Below are positions 47,513-57,578 of a DNA stretch of 64,000 nucleotides, piece by piece. Both the position numbers and the translations under genes were made by a program. The notes under the pieces are model-generated. The model made no database searches, was not told the origin of the DNA, and saw nothing but the letters and a program-made list of their open reading frames with translations. This DNA comes from an uncultured Caulobacterales bacterium (GTDB taxonomy: Bacteria; Pseudomonadota; Alphaproteobacteria; Caulobacterales; Caulobacteraceae): assembly GCA_903884425.1 (NCBI GenBank), contig CAISEP010000006.1, forward strand, positions 62,001-126,000. The letters are read 5' to 3'. The first letter of the stretch is position 1. Each line of letters begins with the position of its first letter.

Positions 47513-49903
47513 ATGAAGTTCACTCTGTCCTGGCTGAAGGACCACCTCGATACCGAGGCCGATATCACCGAGATCGCCCGGGCCATGACCATGGCCGGGC
47601 TGGAGGTGGAGCACGTCCACGATCCGGCGGCCGCACTGAAGCCCTTCACCGTCGCCCGCATCGTCGAGGCCGTGCAGCACCCGAACGCCGACCGTCTGCG
47701 GGTCTGCCAGGTGGACACGGTGGACGGCCGCAAGGAGATCGTCTGCGGGGCCCCCAATGCCCGCAGCGGTCTCGTCACCATCTATGCCCCCATCGGGGCC
47801 TATGTGCCGGGTCTGGGCGTGACCCTGGTGGAGAAGCCCGTGCGGGGCGTGGTCTCCAACGGCATGCTCTGCTCGGCCTCCGAGCTGGAACTGGCGGACG
47901 AGTCCGACGGCATCCTCGAGATCACCGGCGACTGGCCCGTGGGTGCGCCTGCGGCGGACGTGTTCGGCGTCGAACCCGTCATCGATTTCGAGGTGACCCC
48001 CAACCGTCCGGACTGGCTGGGCGTGGAAGGCATCGCCCGGGACCTGGCAGCCGCGGGCGTCGGCCGTTTCAAGGGCAAGGCGGTCGAGCCGGTGGCGGGG
48101 ACCTTCCCGTGCCCGATCTCCGTGCGGATCACGGCACCCGACGCCTGTCCGATGTTCGCCGGGCGGCTGATCCGCAATGTCCGCGATGGCCCCTCGCCGG
48201 AGTGGCTGCAGCGGCGGCTGAAGGCCATCGGCCTGCGCTCCATCAATGCCCTGGTCGATGTGACCAACCTGCTCTGCTACGACCGGGGACGGCCGCTGCA
48301 CGTCTATGACGCGGCCAAACTGCCCCACGGCTTCGTCGAGGCGCGGCTGGGGGTGGAGGGGGAGTCCTTCCTGGCCCTGGACGGCAAGACCTATGCGGTG
48401 ACGCCGGAGATGTGCGTGATCGCCGACGCCTCGGGCGTGCTGGGGCTGGGCGGCGTCATGGGCGGGGAGGGCAGCGGCTGCTCCGAGGCCACCACCGACG
48501 TGTTCGTCGAAGCCGCCCTGTTCGACCCCATCCGCACGGCCCAGACCGGCCGGGACACCGGCCTGTTGTCCGACGCCCAGTACCGGTTCGCGCGGGGGGT
48601 CGATTCGGCCTTCGTCGTGCCGGGTCTGGAGCTGGCTACCCGGCTGATCCTGGACCTGTGCGGCGGCGAGGCGTCCGAGATCGTCATCGCCGGGGCCGCC
48701 CCCGCCGCGCCGGAGGCCTTCAGCTTCGACCCGGGCTATGTCCACCGCCTGTCGGGCCTCTCCCTCAGCCGGGAAGGCGTCACCGACATCCTGCACCGCC
48801 TGGGCTTCGCCGTTCAGCCGGAGGGGACGCACCTGCGGGTGACGCCGCCCACCTGGCGCCGGGACGTGACCGGCAAGGCGGACCTGGTCGAGGAAGCCGC
48901 GCGGATCGCCGGCTATGACCAGCTGCCGTCCACGCCCCTGCCGGCGGTGGAACCGCCCCCCGGTGGTGTGCTGACCCCGCGCCAGGCCCGGATCCGTCTG
49001 GCGCGCCGCCAGCTGGCCGCAGCCGGCTTCTCCGAGACCATCGGCTGGTCCTTTGTCTCCAAGGCAGAGGCGGAACTGTTCGGCGGCGGCGATGCGCGGC
49101 TGAAGCTCGCCAATCCCATTGCCGCGGACCTGTCCGACATGCGGCCATCGGCCCTGTCCGGCCTGATCACCGCCCTGGGACGCAATGCCGCCCGCGGCTT
49201 TGCCGATGCGGCCCTGTTCGAGATCGGTCCGGTCTTCTCCGGGCCCGAACCGCAGGACCAGCGCACGGCCATCACCGCGGTCATCGCGCCCCATGCGCCC
49301 CGTCGCTGGACCGGCGCGGCCGATGCCGATGCCTTCTGGATCAAGGGGCGTCTCCTGGCGCTGCTGGAGGAGATGGGCGTGGCCGTGGACAAGCTGCAGG
49401 TCACCCAGGGCCAGACGGCTGCCTGGTGGCATCCGGGCCAGTCCGCCCGCCTGCAGCTCGGCCCCAAGGTCGTTCTGGCGGAGTTCGGAGCCCTGCATCC
49501 GTCGGTGCTGAAGGCGCTCGACGTGGCAGGCCCGGTCTATGGCTTCGAGCTGTGGCTGGACGCCGTGCCGGAGCCCAAGCGCCGGGCCCTGAAGTCGAAG
49601 GGGGCCCTGCCGCTTTCGCCCTTCCAGCCCCTGAGCCGGGATTTCGCCTTCATCGTCGACGAGGCCCGCCCGGCCGGGGACCTGGTCCGCGCGGCTCTGG
49701 GCGCCGACAAGGCCCTGGTCGCCGGGGCCCTGGTGTTCGACGTCTATCGCGGTCCGGGCGTGCCGGAGGGGGCCAAGTCCGTGGCCATCGAGGTCACGCT
49801 CCAGCCCAGCGACCGGACCCTGACCGATACGGACATCGACCAGGTCTCCGCACGGATCGTGGCGGCGGTGGAAAAGAGCTGCGGCGGTCGCCTGCGGGCC
49901 TGA
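47513..49903 (+). CDS. pheT: Phenylalanyl-tRNA synthetase beta subunit
   Basis: The editing and tRNA-binding subunit. The 796-residue protein has an N-terminal [18 protein letters not shown], an OB-like tRNA-binding fold ([18 protein letters not shown]), B3/B4 editing domain ([18 protein letters not shown]), B5 domain, core, and C-terminal anticodon-binding domain ([19 protein letters not shown]). Start ATG 47513 is preceded by AAGGGATC. Confidence 0.96.
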   Translation: MKFTLSWLKDHLDTEADITEIARAMTMAGLEVEHVHDPAAALKPFTVARIVEAVQHPNADRLRVCQVDTVDGRKEIVCGAPNARSGLVTIYAPIGAYVPGLGVTLVEKPVRGVVSNGMLCSASELELADESDGILEITGDWPVGAPAADVFGVEPVIDFEVTPNRPDWLGVEGIARDLAAAGVGRFKGKAVEPVAGTFPCPISVRITAPDACPMFAGRLIRNVRDGPSPEWLQRRLKAIGLRSINALVDVTNLLCYDRGRPLHVYDAAKLPHGFVEARLGVEGESFLALDGKTYAVTPEMCVIADASGVLGLGGVMGGEGSGCSEATTDVFVEAALFDPIRTAQTGRDTGLLSDAQYRFARGVDSAFVVPGLELATRLILDLCGGEASEIVIAGAAPAAPEAFSFDPGYVHRLSGLSLSREGVTDILHRLGFAVQPEGTHLRVTPPTWRRDVTGKADLVEEAARIAGYDQLPSTPLPAVEPPPGGVLTPRQARIRLARRQLAAAGFSETIGWSFVSKAEAELFGGGDARLKLANPIAADLSDMRPSALSGLITALGRNAARGFADAALFEIGPVFSGPEPQDQRTAITAVIAPHAPRRWTGAADADAFWIKGRLLALLEEMGVAVDKLQVTQGQTAAWWHPGQSARLQLGPKVVLAEFGALHPSVLKALDVAGPVYGFELWLDAVPEPKRRALKSKGALPLSPFQPLSRDFAFIVDEARPAGDLVRAALGADKALVAGALVFDVYRGPGVPEGAKSVAIEVTLQPSDRTLTDTDIDQVSARIVAAVEKSCGGRLRA

Positions 49904-49931
49904 TCCCGCCCCGGCGGTGGAGGAGGCGCGC

Positions 49932-50690
49932 ATGAACCCTGCAGGCGAGACCTCCGGACGCCTGAGCCGGACGGACGGCCAGAGCCTGGCCTGGCGGCGG
50001 GTGCCCGGTCGCGGGCCCACCGTGGTGTGGCTGGGGGGCTTCCACTCCGACATGACCGGTACCAAGGCCCAGGTCTTGGCGGACTGGGGGGCGCAGACGG
50101 GGCACGATGTCCTGCGCTTCGACTATTTCGGCCGCGGCCAGTCGTCGGGGGACTTTGCCGACGGCACCATCAGCCGCTGGCGCGAGGACGTGCTGGCGGC
50201 GCTCGATGGCCTGACGGAGGGACCGGTGGTGCTGGTCGGCTCGTCCATGGGCGGCTGGCTGGCCGTGCTGGCGGCCCTGGCGCGGCCGGAGCGGGTTAGG
50301 GGCCTTGTCCTGATCGCCCCGGCCGCCGACTTCACCGAGGCCCTGATCAAGCCGTCCCTGTCCGATGCGGCCCGGGCGGAGATCGCCGCGCACGGGGCAT
50401 GGCGGCGGCCCTCGGACTATGCCGACGGCGCCTATGAGATCACCCGGACCCTGCTGGAGGACGGCGCGCAATGGTGCGTGCTGCCGGGCCCGGTGGCCGT
50501 GACCGCGCCGGTGCGCGTGCTGCAGGGCGGCTGTGACCCGGACGTGCCCTGGCGGCATGCCCTGGCACTGGCCGAGGCGCTGGAAGGCGAGGACGTGGTC
50601 TTCAGCCTGATCCGGGACGGGGATCACCGGCTGTCCCGACCGCAGGACCTGGCCCGGCTGGTCGCCGCGGTCAGCGAGTTGGCGGGCTGA
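49932..50690 (+). CDS. Alpha/beta hydrolase
   Basis: A 252-residue alpha/beta hydrolase. Nucleophile Ser lies in VLVGSSMGGWLAV, the acid Asp in GGCDPDVPW and the catalytic His in RDGDHRLSRP, a complete triad. The shape DYFGRGQSSGDFADGTI is like that of the ABHD10 thioesterase group. Substrate not predictable. A GGAGG site precedes ATG 49932. It ends overlapping the convergent 50671 gene by 20 bases. Confidence 0.85.
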   Translation: MNPAGETSGRLSRTDGQSLAWRRVPGRGPTVVWLGGFHSDMTGTKAQVLADWGAQTGHDVLRFDYFGRGQSSGDFADGTISRWREDVLAALDGLTEGPVVLVGSSMGGWLAVLAALARPERVRGLVLIAPAADFTEALIKPSLSDAARAEIAAHGAWRRPSDYADGAYEITRTLLEDGAQWCVLPGPVAVTAPVRVLQGGCDPDVPWRHALALAEALEGEDVVFSLIRDGDHRLSRPQDLARLVAAVSELAG

Positions 50691-51567
50691 CCGACTTTTC
50701 GGCGGCCAGGATGGCAGCCAGCCCCTCCCGATAGGTCGGATAGGCCGGACGCCAGCCCAGTTCGGCCTTGGCCCGGGCGTTGGAGACCCGCTTGCTCTCC
50801 CCATAGAACCGCCGGGCCATGGGTGACAGGGTCGCCTCGTCGAACGGCTCCAGCGGGGGCAGGGGCAGGCCCAGCAGGGCGGCGGCATGGGCCGTCACCT
50901 CGGCCGCCGGGGCCGGTTCATCGTCGCACAGGTTGTAGATGCCCCCCGGGCGCGGTCGGCGCAGGGAGGCCACGAGGCCCTCGGCCAGATCGCTCACATG
51001 GATGCGGGAGAAGACCTGTCCCGGCTTGTCGTAGCGCCGCGCGGTCCCCGCTCGCAGGCGGGCAAAGGGGGAGCGACCCTTGCCGTCGAGATCGGGGCCG
51101 TAGATGCCGGGCAGGCGGAAGATGGTGGCGGACAGACCCAGCCGGTCTCCCAGGGCCAGCCAGGCCTGCTCTGCGGCCACCCGGCGCACGGCCTCCGGTG
51201 ACAGGGGGGTGACGGCGGTCCGCTCGAACACCCAGCGGCCCCCGTGATCACCATAGACGCCGGTGGTGGAGAGGTAGCCGACCCAGTCCGGACGCGCGGC
51301 CCCGCGGTCCAGCAACGGGGCGAGGGCGGCATGGCCCGGACATCCCTCCGGACCCGGGGCGGCGCTGAGCAGCAGGGCGTCCGACCCCGCCAGACCCGCC
51401 TCCAGCCCCTCCGGATCGGCGGGGTCCACGGGCAGGATACCCCGTGCCGCCAGCCGGTCCCGCCCCTCCGGTCGGCGGGAGGTTCCGGCCACCTGCCAGC
51501 CCAGGGCCAGGAGCCGGTCTGCCAGGACCCCGGCCGTGTAGCCGAAGCCGTGGACGAACAGCTTCAC
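50671..51567 (-). CDS. NAD(P)-dependent epimerase/reductase, YeeZ-like
   Basis: A 298-residue extended short-chain dehydrogenase. The nucleotide loop is atypical: FVHGFGYTAGVLADRLLALG replaces the usual GxxGxxG, as in the YeeZ group. Downstream are LSTTGVYGDHGGRWVFE, the IFRLPGIYGPDLDG block and SRIHVSDLAEGLVASL. It may modify an NDP-sugar; it lies next to galU and glmS. Follows galU by one base in the same orientation. Confidence 0.8.
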   Translation of the reverse strand: MKLFVHGFGYTAGVLADRLLALGWQVAGTSRRPEGRDRLAARGILPVDPADPEGLEAGLAGSDALLLSAAPGPEGCPGHAALAPLLDRGAARPDWVGYLSTTGVYGDHGGRWVFERTAVTPLSPEAVRRVAAEQAWLALGDRLGLSATIFRLPGIYGPDLDGKGRSPFARLRAGTARRYDKPGQVFSRIHVSDLAEGLVASLRRPRPGGIYNLCDDEPAPAAEVTAHAAALLGLPLPPLEPFDEATLSPMARRFYGESKRVSNARAKAELGWRPAYPTYREGLAAILAAEKSVSPPTR

Positions 51568-51568
51568 C

Positions 51569-52441
51569 TCAGGCCGTCAGCAGGGGGGCCAGGGCCGCGC
51601 GGGCCGCATCGGCCAGATCGGGACGCTTCAGGGTGAGGGCGACATTGGCGCGCAGCCAGCCGATCCGGTCGCCGCAGTCATAGCTCTCGCCCTCATAGTC
51701 GAAGGCGTGGAAGTCCTGGGTCTGCATCAGCTTGGCCATGGCGTCGGTCAGCTGGATCTCGCCGCCGGCCCCCTTCTGGCGCTCTGAAAGGATGTCGAAG
51801 ATCTCCGGCTGCAGGATGTAGCGGCCGAGCACCGACAGGTTGGACGGGGCAGTGCCCTGTGGCGGCTTTTCCACCATGCCGGACATCTTGATCAGGCGAC
51901 CGTCGCGGCTGACGGGGGTGACGATGCCGTACTTGTGGGTCTCCGTCTCCGGCACCGGTTCCACCACCACGATGTTGCCGCCCACCTGGTTGTAGGCGGC
52001 GATCGCCTGGGCGGTGCAGGAGGTGGGGCCGTCGACGATCACGTCGGGCAGGAGCACGGCAAAGGGCTCGTCCCCGATGATGTCACGGGCGCACCAGACG
52101 GCATGGCCGAGGCCCAGCGGTGCCATCTGGCGGACATAGGAGATCTCCCCCTCCTTGGGCAGGTCGGCCAGCAGGGCGTCCAGCAGGTCGGTCTTGTTCT
52201 TGTCCCTCAGGGTGGCCTCGAGCTCCACATGGTGGTCGAAATAGTCCTCCATGGCCGTCTTGCCCCGGCCGGTGACCAGCACGAAATGCTCGATCCCGGC
52301 CGCCCGGGCTTCTGCGATCACGTGATGGATCAGCGGGCGGTCCACCACCGGCAGCATCTCCTTGGCCACCGTCTTGGCGGCGGGCAGCATGCGGGTGCCC
52401 AGACCCGCGACGGGGAAGATGGCCTTGCGAACGCGCTTCAT
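51569..52441 (-). CDS. galU: UTP--glucose-1-phosphate uridylyltransferase
   Basis: GalU makes UDP-glucose for envelope polysaccharides. It has 290 residues from the ATG at 52441, which has AAGGA about eight bases upstream (another ATG at 52456 would place that site inside the gene). Motifs: AIFPVAGLGTRMLPAAKTVA (nucleotide binding), KEMLPVVDRPLIHHVIAEA, VEKPPQGTAPSNLSVLGRYI. Follows glmS on the same strand. Confidence 0.95.
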   Translation of the reverse strand: MKRVRKAIFPVAGLGTRMLPAAKTVAKEMLPVVDRPLIHHVIAEARAAGIEHFVLVTGRGKTAMEDYFDHHVELEATLRDKNKTDLLDALLADLPKEGEISYVRQMAPLGLGHAVWCARDIIGDEPFAVLLPDVIVDGPTSCTAQAIAAYNQVGGNIVVVEPVPETETHKYGIVTPVSRDGRLIKMSGMVEKPPQGTAPSNLSVLGRYILQPEIFDILSERQKGAGGEIQLTDAMAKLMQTQDFHAFDYEGESYDCGDRIGWLRANVALTLKRPDLADAARAALAPLLTA

Positions 52442-52497
52442 CAGCTGATCCTTCATTCACCCGCGGACAGGGACCCGGTCCGCGGAGGTGCGTTGAT

Positions 52498-54330
52498 TTA
52501 TTCGACGGTGACGGACTTGGCCAGATTGCGCGGCTGGTCCACGTCGGTGCCCTTCTGGACGGCCACGTGATAGGCGAGCAACTGGATGGAGGTGGCGAAG
52601 GCCAGCGGCGCGATCAGCGGGTCGCAGACCGGGGCCAGCAGGACGCGGACGCCGGCCGGGGCGCGGGCGGCACCATCGGCATCGGCGATCAGCACCACCG
52701 GTGCCCCCCGGGCCCGGACCTCCTGCAGGTTTGACATGGTTTTGTCGAACAGGCTGTCGGAGGGGGCGATGACGATGATCGGCGTGGCCTCGTCCACCAG
52801 GGCGATGGGGCCGTGCTTCAGCTCTCCGGCGGCATAACCTTCTGCGTGGATATAGCTGATTTCCTTCAGCTTTAGCGCGCCTTCCAGAGCCAGCGGATAG
52901 GACGGGCCGCGGCCGAGATAGAGCACGTCCTTTGCCTTGGACAGCTCATAGGCCAGCGCCTTGATGTCGGTCTCCACATCCATGGCCTTCAGGATGGTGC
53001 GGGGCGCCTCCATCAGCACCTGGACCAGGCGGGCCTCCTCGGCGGCGTCGATCCGGCCCCGCTGGGCGGCGGCGGCGATGGCCAGCGCCGTCAGGGCACA
53101 GACCTGGGCGGTGAAGGCCTTGGTGGAGGCGACCCCGATCTCCGGACCCGCATGGGTCGGCCACATGCGGTCGGCCTCCCGGGCCATGGTGCTCTCGTGA
53201 TTGTTCACCAGGGCCGCGGTGGCCAGGCCCTTCGCCTTGCACCACCGCAGGGCCGCCAGGGTGTCGGCGGTCTCGCCGGACTGGGAGACGGCCAGGCACA
53301 GCGTGCCAGGGGTGATGGCGGGGGTGCGGTAGCGGAACTCCGACGCCACCTCCACGTCCATGGGCAGGTCGGCATACTGCTCGAACAGGTACTTGGCGGT
53401 CAGGGCCGCATAGAAGGCGGTGCCGCAGGCCAGGATCTGCATCCTGGTGACCTGGGCGAAGTCCAGCGGCGGCAGGCTGTCGTGGCTCGGCACACGGGCG
53501 CGGCCGTGGATCGGGTCCAGATAGGCGGACAGGGTGTGCTGGCAGGCGTCCGGCTGTTCATGGATCTCCTTCTCCATGAAGTGGCGATAGGCCCCCTTTT
53601 CCACGAGCGCGGCGGAGGCACTGACCTGGTGCACCGTGCGGCTGACCGCCTGGCCCTGGTCGTTGAAGATGTGGGCGGCGTGATCGTCGATGGCCACGTA
53701 GTCGCCCTCGTTCAGATAGGCGATGCGCTGGGTGAAGGGACCCACCGCCAGGGCGTCGGAGCCGATGAACATCTCCCCCTCGCCATAGCCGACCACCAGG
53801 GGGCTGCCCCGGCGGGCACCCATGACCAGCCGGTCCTCCCCGTCGATCAGCACGGCCAGGGCATAGGCCCCCTCCAGCCGGTCCAGGGTGCGCTTGAAGG
53901 CGGCCAGTGGCGGCAGGCCGTCCGCAAGGCCCTGGTCGATCAGATGGGCCACCACCTCGGTGTCGGTGTCGCTGGTGAAGGTCCGGCCGGCGGCGATCAG
54001 TTCCTTCTTCAGCTCCGCGAAGTTCTCGATGATGCCGTTGTGCACGACGGCAACCCGGCCGGCCATCTGGGGGTGGGCGTTGCGCTCGCTCGGCGCGCCG
54101 TGGGTGGCCCAGCGGGTATGGCCGATGCCCACCGTGGCATTGACCGGGGCCTCCTTCAGGGCGGCTTCCAGGGCGCGGATCTTGCCCTGGGCCCGGCGGC
54201 GGACGAGGTGGTGGTCCTCGATCGCCGCGATGCCGGCACTGTCATAGCCCCGGTATTCGAGGCGCTTGAGGCTCTCGATCACCCGGTCTGCCACCTGGGT
54301 CCTGCCGACGATGCCGATGATGCCGCACAT
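52498..54330 (-). CDS. glmS: Glutamine--fructose-6-phosphate aminotransferase
   Basis: GlmS makes glucosamine-6-phosphate for peptidoglycan and LPS. It has 610 residues. Cys2 of MCGIIGIVG is the glutaminase nucleophile; the glutaminase domain has HTRWATHGAPSERNAHPQ. Two SIS domains follow (CGTAFYAALTAKYLF; SQSGETADTLAALR; LGRGPSYPLALEGALKLKE) and the tail PRNLAKSVTVE. No glmS ribozyme is visible in the 120-base gap before it, as expected for proteobacteria. Confidence 0.97.
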   Translation of the reverse strand: MCGIIGIVGRTQVADRVIESLKRLEYRGYDSAGIAAIEDHHLVRRRAQGKIRALEAALKEAPVNATVGIGHTRWATHGAPSERNAHPQMAGRVAVVHNGIIENFAELKKELIAAGRTFTSDTDTEVVAHLIDQGLADGLPPLAAFKRTLDRLEGAYALAVLIDGEDRLVMGARRGSPLVVGYGEGEMFIGSDALAVGPFTQRIAYLNEGDYVAIDDHAAHIFNDQGQAVSRTVHQVSASAALVEKGAYRHFMEKEIHEQPDACQHTLSAYLDPIHGRARVPSHDSLPPLDFAQVTRMQILACGTAFYAALTAKYLFEQYADLPMDVEVASEFRYRTPAITPGTLCLAVSQSGETADTLAALRWCKAKGLATAALVNNHESTMAREADRMWPTHAGPEIGVASTKAFTAQVCALTALAIAAAAQRGRIDAAEEARLVQVLMEAPRTILKAMDVETDIKALAYELSKAKDVLYLGRGPSYPLALEGALKLKEISYIHAEGYAAGELKHGPIALVDEATPIIVIAPSDSLFDKTMSNLQEVRARGAPVVLIADADGAARAPAGVRVLLAPVCDPLIAPLAFATSIQLLAYHVAVQKGTDVDQPRNLAKSVTVE

Positions 54331-54448
54331 GCTGGGTCTGTCCTGAGGGGGAGCGCTGGGTGTCCCGGAGAGGGGCGTTTAACAAGCTTCGGCGTGGGGA
54401 GGGACTCAATATCGGTTTCGGATCGTTTCAGCCCGCCACTCCAGTGCC

Positions 54449-55435
54449 CTATTCGGGGATGGAGATGACGGCCCCTCGGGCTTTCAGCCGGTCCAGCAGG
54501 CCATTGGTCCGGTCCAGATAGGTCAGGTCCACCAGGGCGACGGTCTTGCCCGGGCGGGACAGGGCCTCGTCGATGGCGGAGACGGCATCCTGGGTTCCGC
54601 GTTCGGTGAGGGCCTGGAGGCTGGGCAGGTCCTCGAGGCACTGGGCGATGCTCATGCGCGACTTGAACTGGCGCAGGCGGGCCATGTCGCCGCGGCCCCA
54701 GGCCTCCGCAGCCACCCGGGCGTCAGAGGATTCCCAGGCGATCTCGTCCATCTCCTGGTGGAAACAGGCAAGGCCGCGGGCATCGTCCAGGGTGGTTACG
54801 ATCTTCACCAGGGGCGCGGCCTTCAGCCGACCCATGGTCTGGATCCGCACGTGCAGCTGGCGGGCCAGGCGCTCGACGGTCGAGACGGGCTTCTCGCTGG
54901 ACAGCCCCTCTGCCCGGCGGATGTCGCCGATCAGCGCCGCGCCGGCCACCACGGGCTTGTAGCGGTCATAGTGCCTGGCCGGCAGGTGCGACCGGGCGAC
55001 GGCACGCTGATAGGCCTGGAAATCGGCAGGCGACAGGACCTGCGCCAGGGTCTTGCCCTGCGGGTTCTGCAGCCGCCCCAGGCTCAGCAGCAGGCCCATT
55101 GTGTCCAGCACGCCCAGGGTCGGCTCAGGCGGGACCAGCAGGGCATGGGCCCCGTCCAGGGCGTGGAGCACCCGGCCCTTCGGCCAGTCCAGCCCGTGGG
55201 GCAGGGGACGGATATAGCCGAGGATGACGACCTGGCTGTCCCCGCGGGTGACCCGCCACAGGGCCGGACCCGGCAGGGTGACCTGGACGGGGGCCAGTTC
55301 CGTCACGACGGAGCTGTCGTCGGCGGCGGTGGGCGGGACGGGCGGTGTCGGCCCCGGCACCTGAGCGCGCGCCGGATCGACATTGCCGCCGGTGAGGACC
55401 AGCAGCGCGGCTGTGACGGCCGCCAGACCCCGCAT
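54449..55435 (-). CDS. TraB/GumN family exported protein
   Basis: A 328-residue protein with signal peptide (RGLAAVTAALLVLTGGNVDP, cleavage near ARAQ) and a TraB/GumN fold: PALWRVTRGDSQVVILGYI at the N-terminus, and near the C-terminus GKTVALVDLTYL. The canonical GTxH-type motif at the first strand reads GYIRPLP here, so the metal-ligand His is not where I expected. The family is often suggested to be peptidase-like; function unproven. ATG 55435 overlaps the kdsD stop by one base (TGATG). Confidence 0.78.
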   Translation of the reverse strand: MRGLAAVTAALLVLTGGNVDPARAQVPGPTPPVPPTAADDSSVVTELAPVQVTLPGPALWRVTRGDSQVVILGYIRPLPHGLDWPKGRVLHALDGAHALLVPPEPTLGVLDTMGLLLSLGRLQNPQGKTLAQVLSPADFQAYQRAVARSHLPARHYDRYKPVVAGAALIGDIRRAEGLSSEKPVSTVERLARQLHVRIQTMGRLKAAPLVKIVTTLDDARGLACFHQEMDEIAWESSDARVAAEAWGRGDMARLRQFKSRMSIAQCLEDLPSLQALTERGTQDAVSAIDEALSRPGKTVALVDLTYLDRTNGLLDRLKARGAVISIPE

Positions 55436-56424
55436 CACACCACACCCTGACGGAGAAGATCGTGGATGTGGAGCACGCCCACCGGCCGGCCCGCCTCCAC
55501 CACGAACAGGACCGTGATCCGGCGGCTGTTCATCAGGTTGAGGGCCTCGCCCGCCAGCAGGGTCGGGGGGACGGTCAGGGGGGAGCCGGTCATGACCGTC
55601 CGCGCCGTCTGCTGCATCAGCCCGTCCATGTGGCGCCGCAGGTCCCCGTCCGTGATCAGCCCGACGAGGGTCCCGGCGGCATCCACCACGCCCACGCAGC
55701 CGAACCGCTTTTCCGTCATGACCAGCAGCGCGTCCGGCATGGGCGTGTCCACCGCGGTCACCGGCAGCTCGTCCGGTCCGTGCATCAGCTCCGCCACCGT
55801 GCGCAGGGCCGCGCCCAGCTTGCCGCCCGGATGGAAGACCTTGAAATCATGTGCCCCGAAGCCCCGCCGTTCCAGCAGGGCCACGGCCAGGGCATCCCCC
55901 AGGGCCAGCTGGGCGGTGGTGGAGGTGGTGGGCGCATTGAAGGCGTCCACGGCCTCCGGCGCATCGGGCAGGCACAGCAACAGGTCCGAGGCCCGGCCCA
56001 GCGCGCTGTCCGGGTCGGCGGTCATGCCGATCAGGGGAATGCCGAACCGGCGGGTATGGGCGATGATGTCCGCCAGTTCCCGGGTCTCGCCGGTCTTGGA
56101 CAGGGCCAGGACCGCGTCCTCCGCCCCGATCATGCCCAGGTCCCCGTGGCTGGCCTCTCCCGGATGGACGAACATGGCCGGCTGACCGGTGGAGGCCAGC
56201 GTGGCGGCGATCTTGCGCGCCACATGGCCGGACTTGCCCATGCCGGTGCAGACCAGGCGGCCGGTCAGGGAGGAGATCCTGTCCACGGCGTCGGCAAAGG
56301 GATCACCCAGGCCGGCGGCCATCTGCTGCAGGGCGGCGGCCTCGATGCCCAGGGTGCGGCGGCCGGACTCGAGGGCGGCGCTGCGGGCATCGATGGCCGC
56401 CTGAGGAGCCTGAACCTTGGACAT
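55435..56424 (-). CDS. kdsD: D-arabinose-5-phosphate isomerase (KpsF/GutQ/KdsD)
   Basis: KdsD converts ribulose-5-phosphate to arabinose-5-phosphate, the first step to Kdo of LPS. The 329-residue protein has a SIS domain (VCTGMGKSGHVARKIAATLA; VHPGEASHGDLGMIG; APTTSTTAQLALGDALA; DFKVFHPGGKLGA) and two CBS domains (GCVGVVDAAGTLVGLITDGD; RITVLFVVEAGRPVGVLHIH). It is one base after the 56426 gene and overlaps the TraB/GumN gene, so the three form an operon. Confidence 0.94.
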   Translation of the reverse strand: MSKVQAPQAAIDARSAALESGRRTLGIEAAALQQMAAGLGDPFADAVDRISSLTGRLVCTGMGKSGHVARKIAATLASTGQPAMFVHPGEASHGDLGMIGAEDAVLALSKTGETRELADIIAHTRRFGIPLIGMTADPDSALGRASDLLLCLPDAPEAVDAFNAPTTSTTAQLALGDALAVALLERRGFGAHDFKVFHPGGKLGAALRTVAELMHGPDELPVTAVDTPMPDALLVMTEKRFGCVGVVDAAGTLVGLITDGDLRRHMDGLMQQTARTVMTGSPLTVPPTLLAGEALNLMNSRRITVLFVVEAGRPVGVLHIHDLLRQGVV

Positions 56425-56425
56425 G

Positions 56426-56668
56426 TCAGTGCGGTCCTCTCATCGGGGTCGATGGAGCAGATGGAGTGCCGGGGGTGGCCGCCTTGGCCTTGGCCTGGGC
56501 CTTGGCCGCCGCCGCGGCCGCATCCTTGCGGGCTTCCACCGCATAATAGGTCTCGTGGCCGAAGGGCTTGGGCGAACGCTTGCCGATTCCCTGCGGATAG
56601 ACGAGGGCCAGCGCCACCATGAGCACGGCCGCCACGGCGGCGAGGGAGAAGAAGATGCGGTCGGACAT
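56426..56668 (-). CDS. Small single-pass membrane protein upstream of kdsD
   Basis: An 80-residue protein with one N-terminal membrane helix (IFFSLAAVAAVLMVALALVY), a short conserved-looking segment GHETYYAVEARKDA, and an Ala/Lys-rich then Pro-rich tail. I do not recognise it. In alphaproteobacteria a small membrane protein sometimes sits before kdsD or the lptC/lptA genes. It is one base before kdsD, so it is co-transcribed and probably envelope related (inference). Confidence 0.65.
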   Translation of the reverse strand: MSDRIFFSLAAVAAVLMVALALVYPQGIGKRSPKPFGHETYYAVEARKDAAAAAAKAQAKAKAATPGTPSAPSTPMRGPH

Positions 56669-56726
56669 GAGCGTCCCTTAGACCATCTTGCCCGGCAGAG
56701 AAACCTGTCCGCGAAGGGGGCGTGAC

Positions 56727-56753
56727 TTGACGGCACGGTCCGCGCGCTGATAG
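56727..56753 (+). promoter_or_regulatory. Candidate sigma-73 promoter for gpmA
   Basis: TTGACGG (56727-56733), a 12-base spacer, GCTGATAG (56746-56753). This fits the Caulobacter housekeeping consensus TTGACGS-N11-14-GCTANAWC with one difference. The gpmA ATG is 64 bases downstream. Confidence 0.6.
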
Positions 56754-56816
56754 CCGCAGCCGTCCAGGGCGCGCCGACGCCCGGTCCATTCCAGTCCGAC
56801 CCACCGGAGGCTGCCC

Positions 56817-57536
56817 ATGCCGACCCTGATCCTCACCCGCCACGGTCAGAGCCAGTGGAACCTCGAGAACCGCTTCACTGGCTGGGTGGATGTCGGCCTG
56901 ACCGCGCAGGGCGTCGCCGAGGCGGAACGGGGTGGACAGCTGATCGCCGAGGCCGGGCTTGCCATCGACCGGGCCTTCACCTCCGTGCTGACCCGGGCCA
57001 TCCACACCTGCGACCTCAATCTGCGGCTGGCCGGACAGGCCTTCGTGCCGGTGACCAAGGACTGGCGGCTGAACGAGCGCCACTACGGGGCCCTGACCGG
57101 CCTGAACAAGGCCGAGACGGCGGCCAGGCACGGCGAGGCCCAGGTACTGGAATGGCGCCGGTCCTACGACGTTCCGCCGCCGCCCCTGTCGCCGGATGCG
57201 GGCTACGACTTCTCCGCCGACCGTCGCTATCGCGGGGTGCCGGTGCCGGCCACGGAGAGCCTGAAGATCACGCTGGAGCGGGTGCTGCCCTACTGGTCCG
57301 CGGCCATCGAGCCGCATCTTCAGCAGGGCGAGACCGTGCTGGTGGCGGCCCACGGCAATTCCCTGCGGGCCATCGTCAAGCTGCTGTTCCAGGTCTCCGA
57401 GGCGGAGATCGTCGGGGTGGAGATCCCGACGGCCAATCCCCTGGTGATCGAACTTTCCCCGGATGCGCGGTCCGTGACCGGGGCGCGGTACCTGGACGCG
57501 GGTCGGGCCCAGCCCCTGCCGCACACGGGACGTTAA
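56817..57536 (+). CDS. gpmA: 2,3-bisphosphoglycerate-dependent phosphoglycerate mutase
   Basis: Interconverts 3- and 2-phosphoglycerate in glycolysis. The 239-residue protein has the phosphohistidine motif [17 protein letters not shown] (His9), the acid region [17 protein letters not shown], and the second His (His179) in [12 protein letters not shown], matching dPGM rather than the cofactor-independent form. GGAGG precedes ATG 56817. Confidence 0.96.
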   Translation: MPTLILTRHGQSQWNLENRFTGWVDVGLTAQGVAEAERGGQLIAEAGLAIDRAFTSVLTRAIHTCDLNLRLAGQAFVPVTKDWRLNERHYGALTGLNKAETAARHGEAQVLEWRRSYDVPPPPLSPDAGYDFSADRRYRGVPVPATESLKITLERVLPYWSAAIEPHLQQGETVLVAAHGNSLRAIVKLLFQVSEAEIVGVEIPTANPLVIELSPDARSVTGARYLDAGRAQPLPHTGR

Positions 57537-57578
57537 GCCCTCTTCGATAACGCTTTCGCATCAACGGGATGCGAGCCC

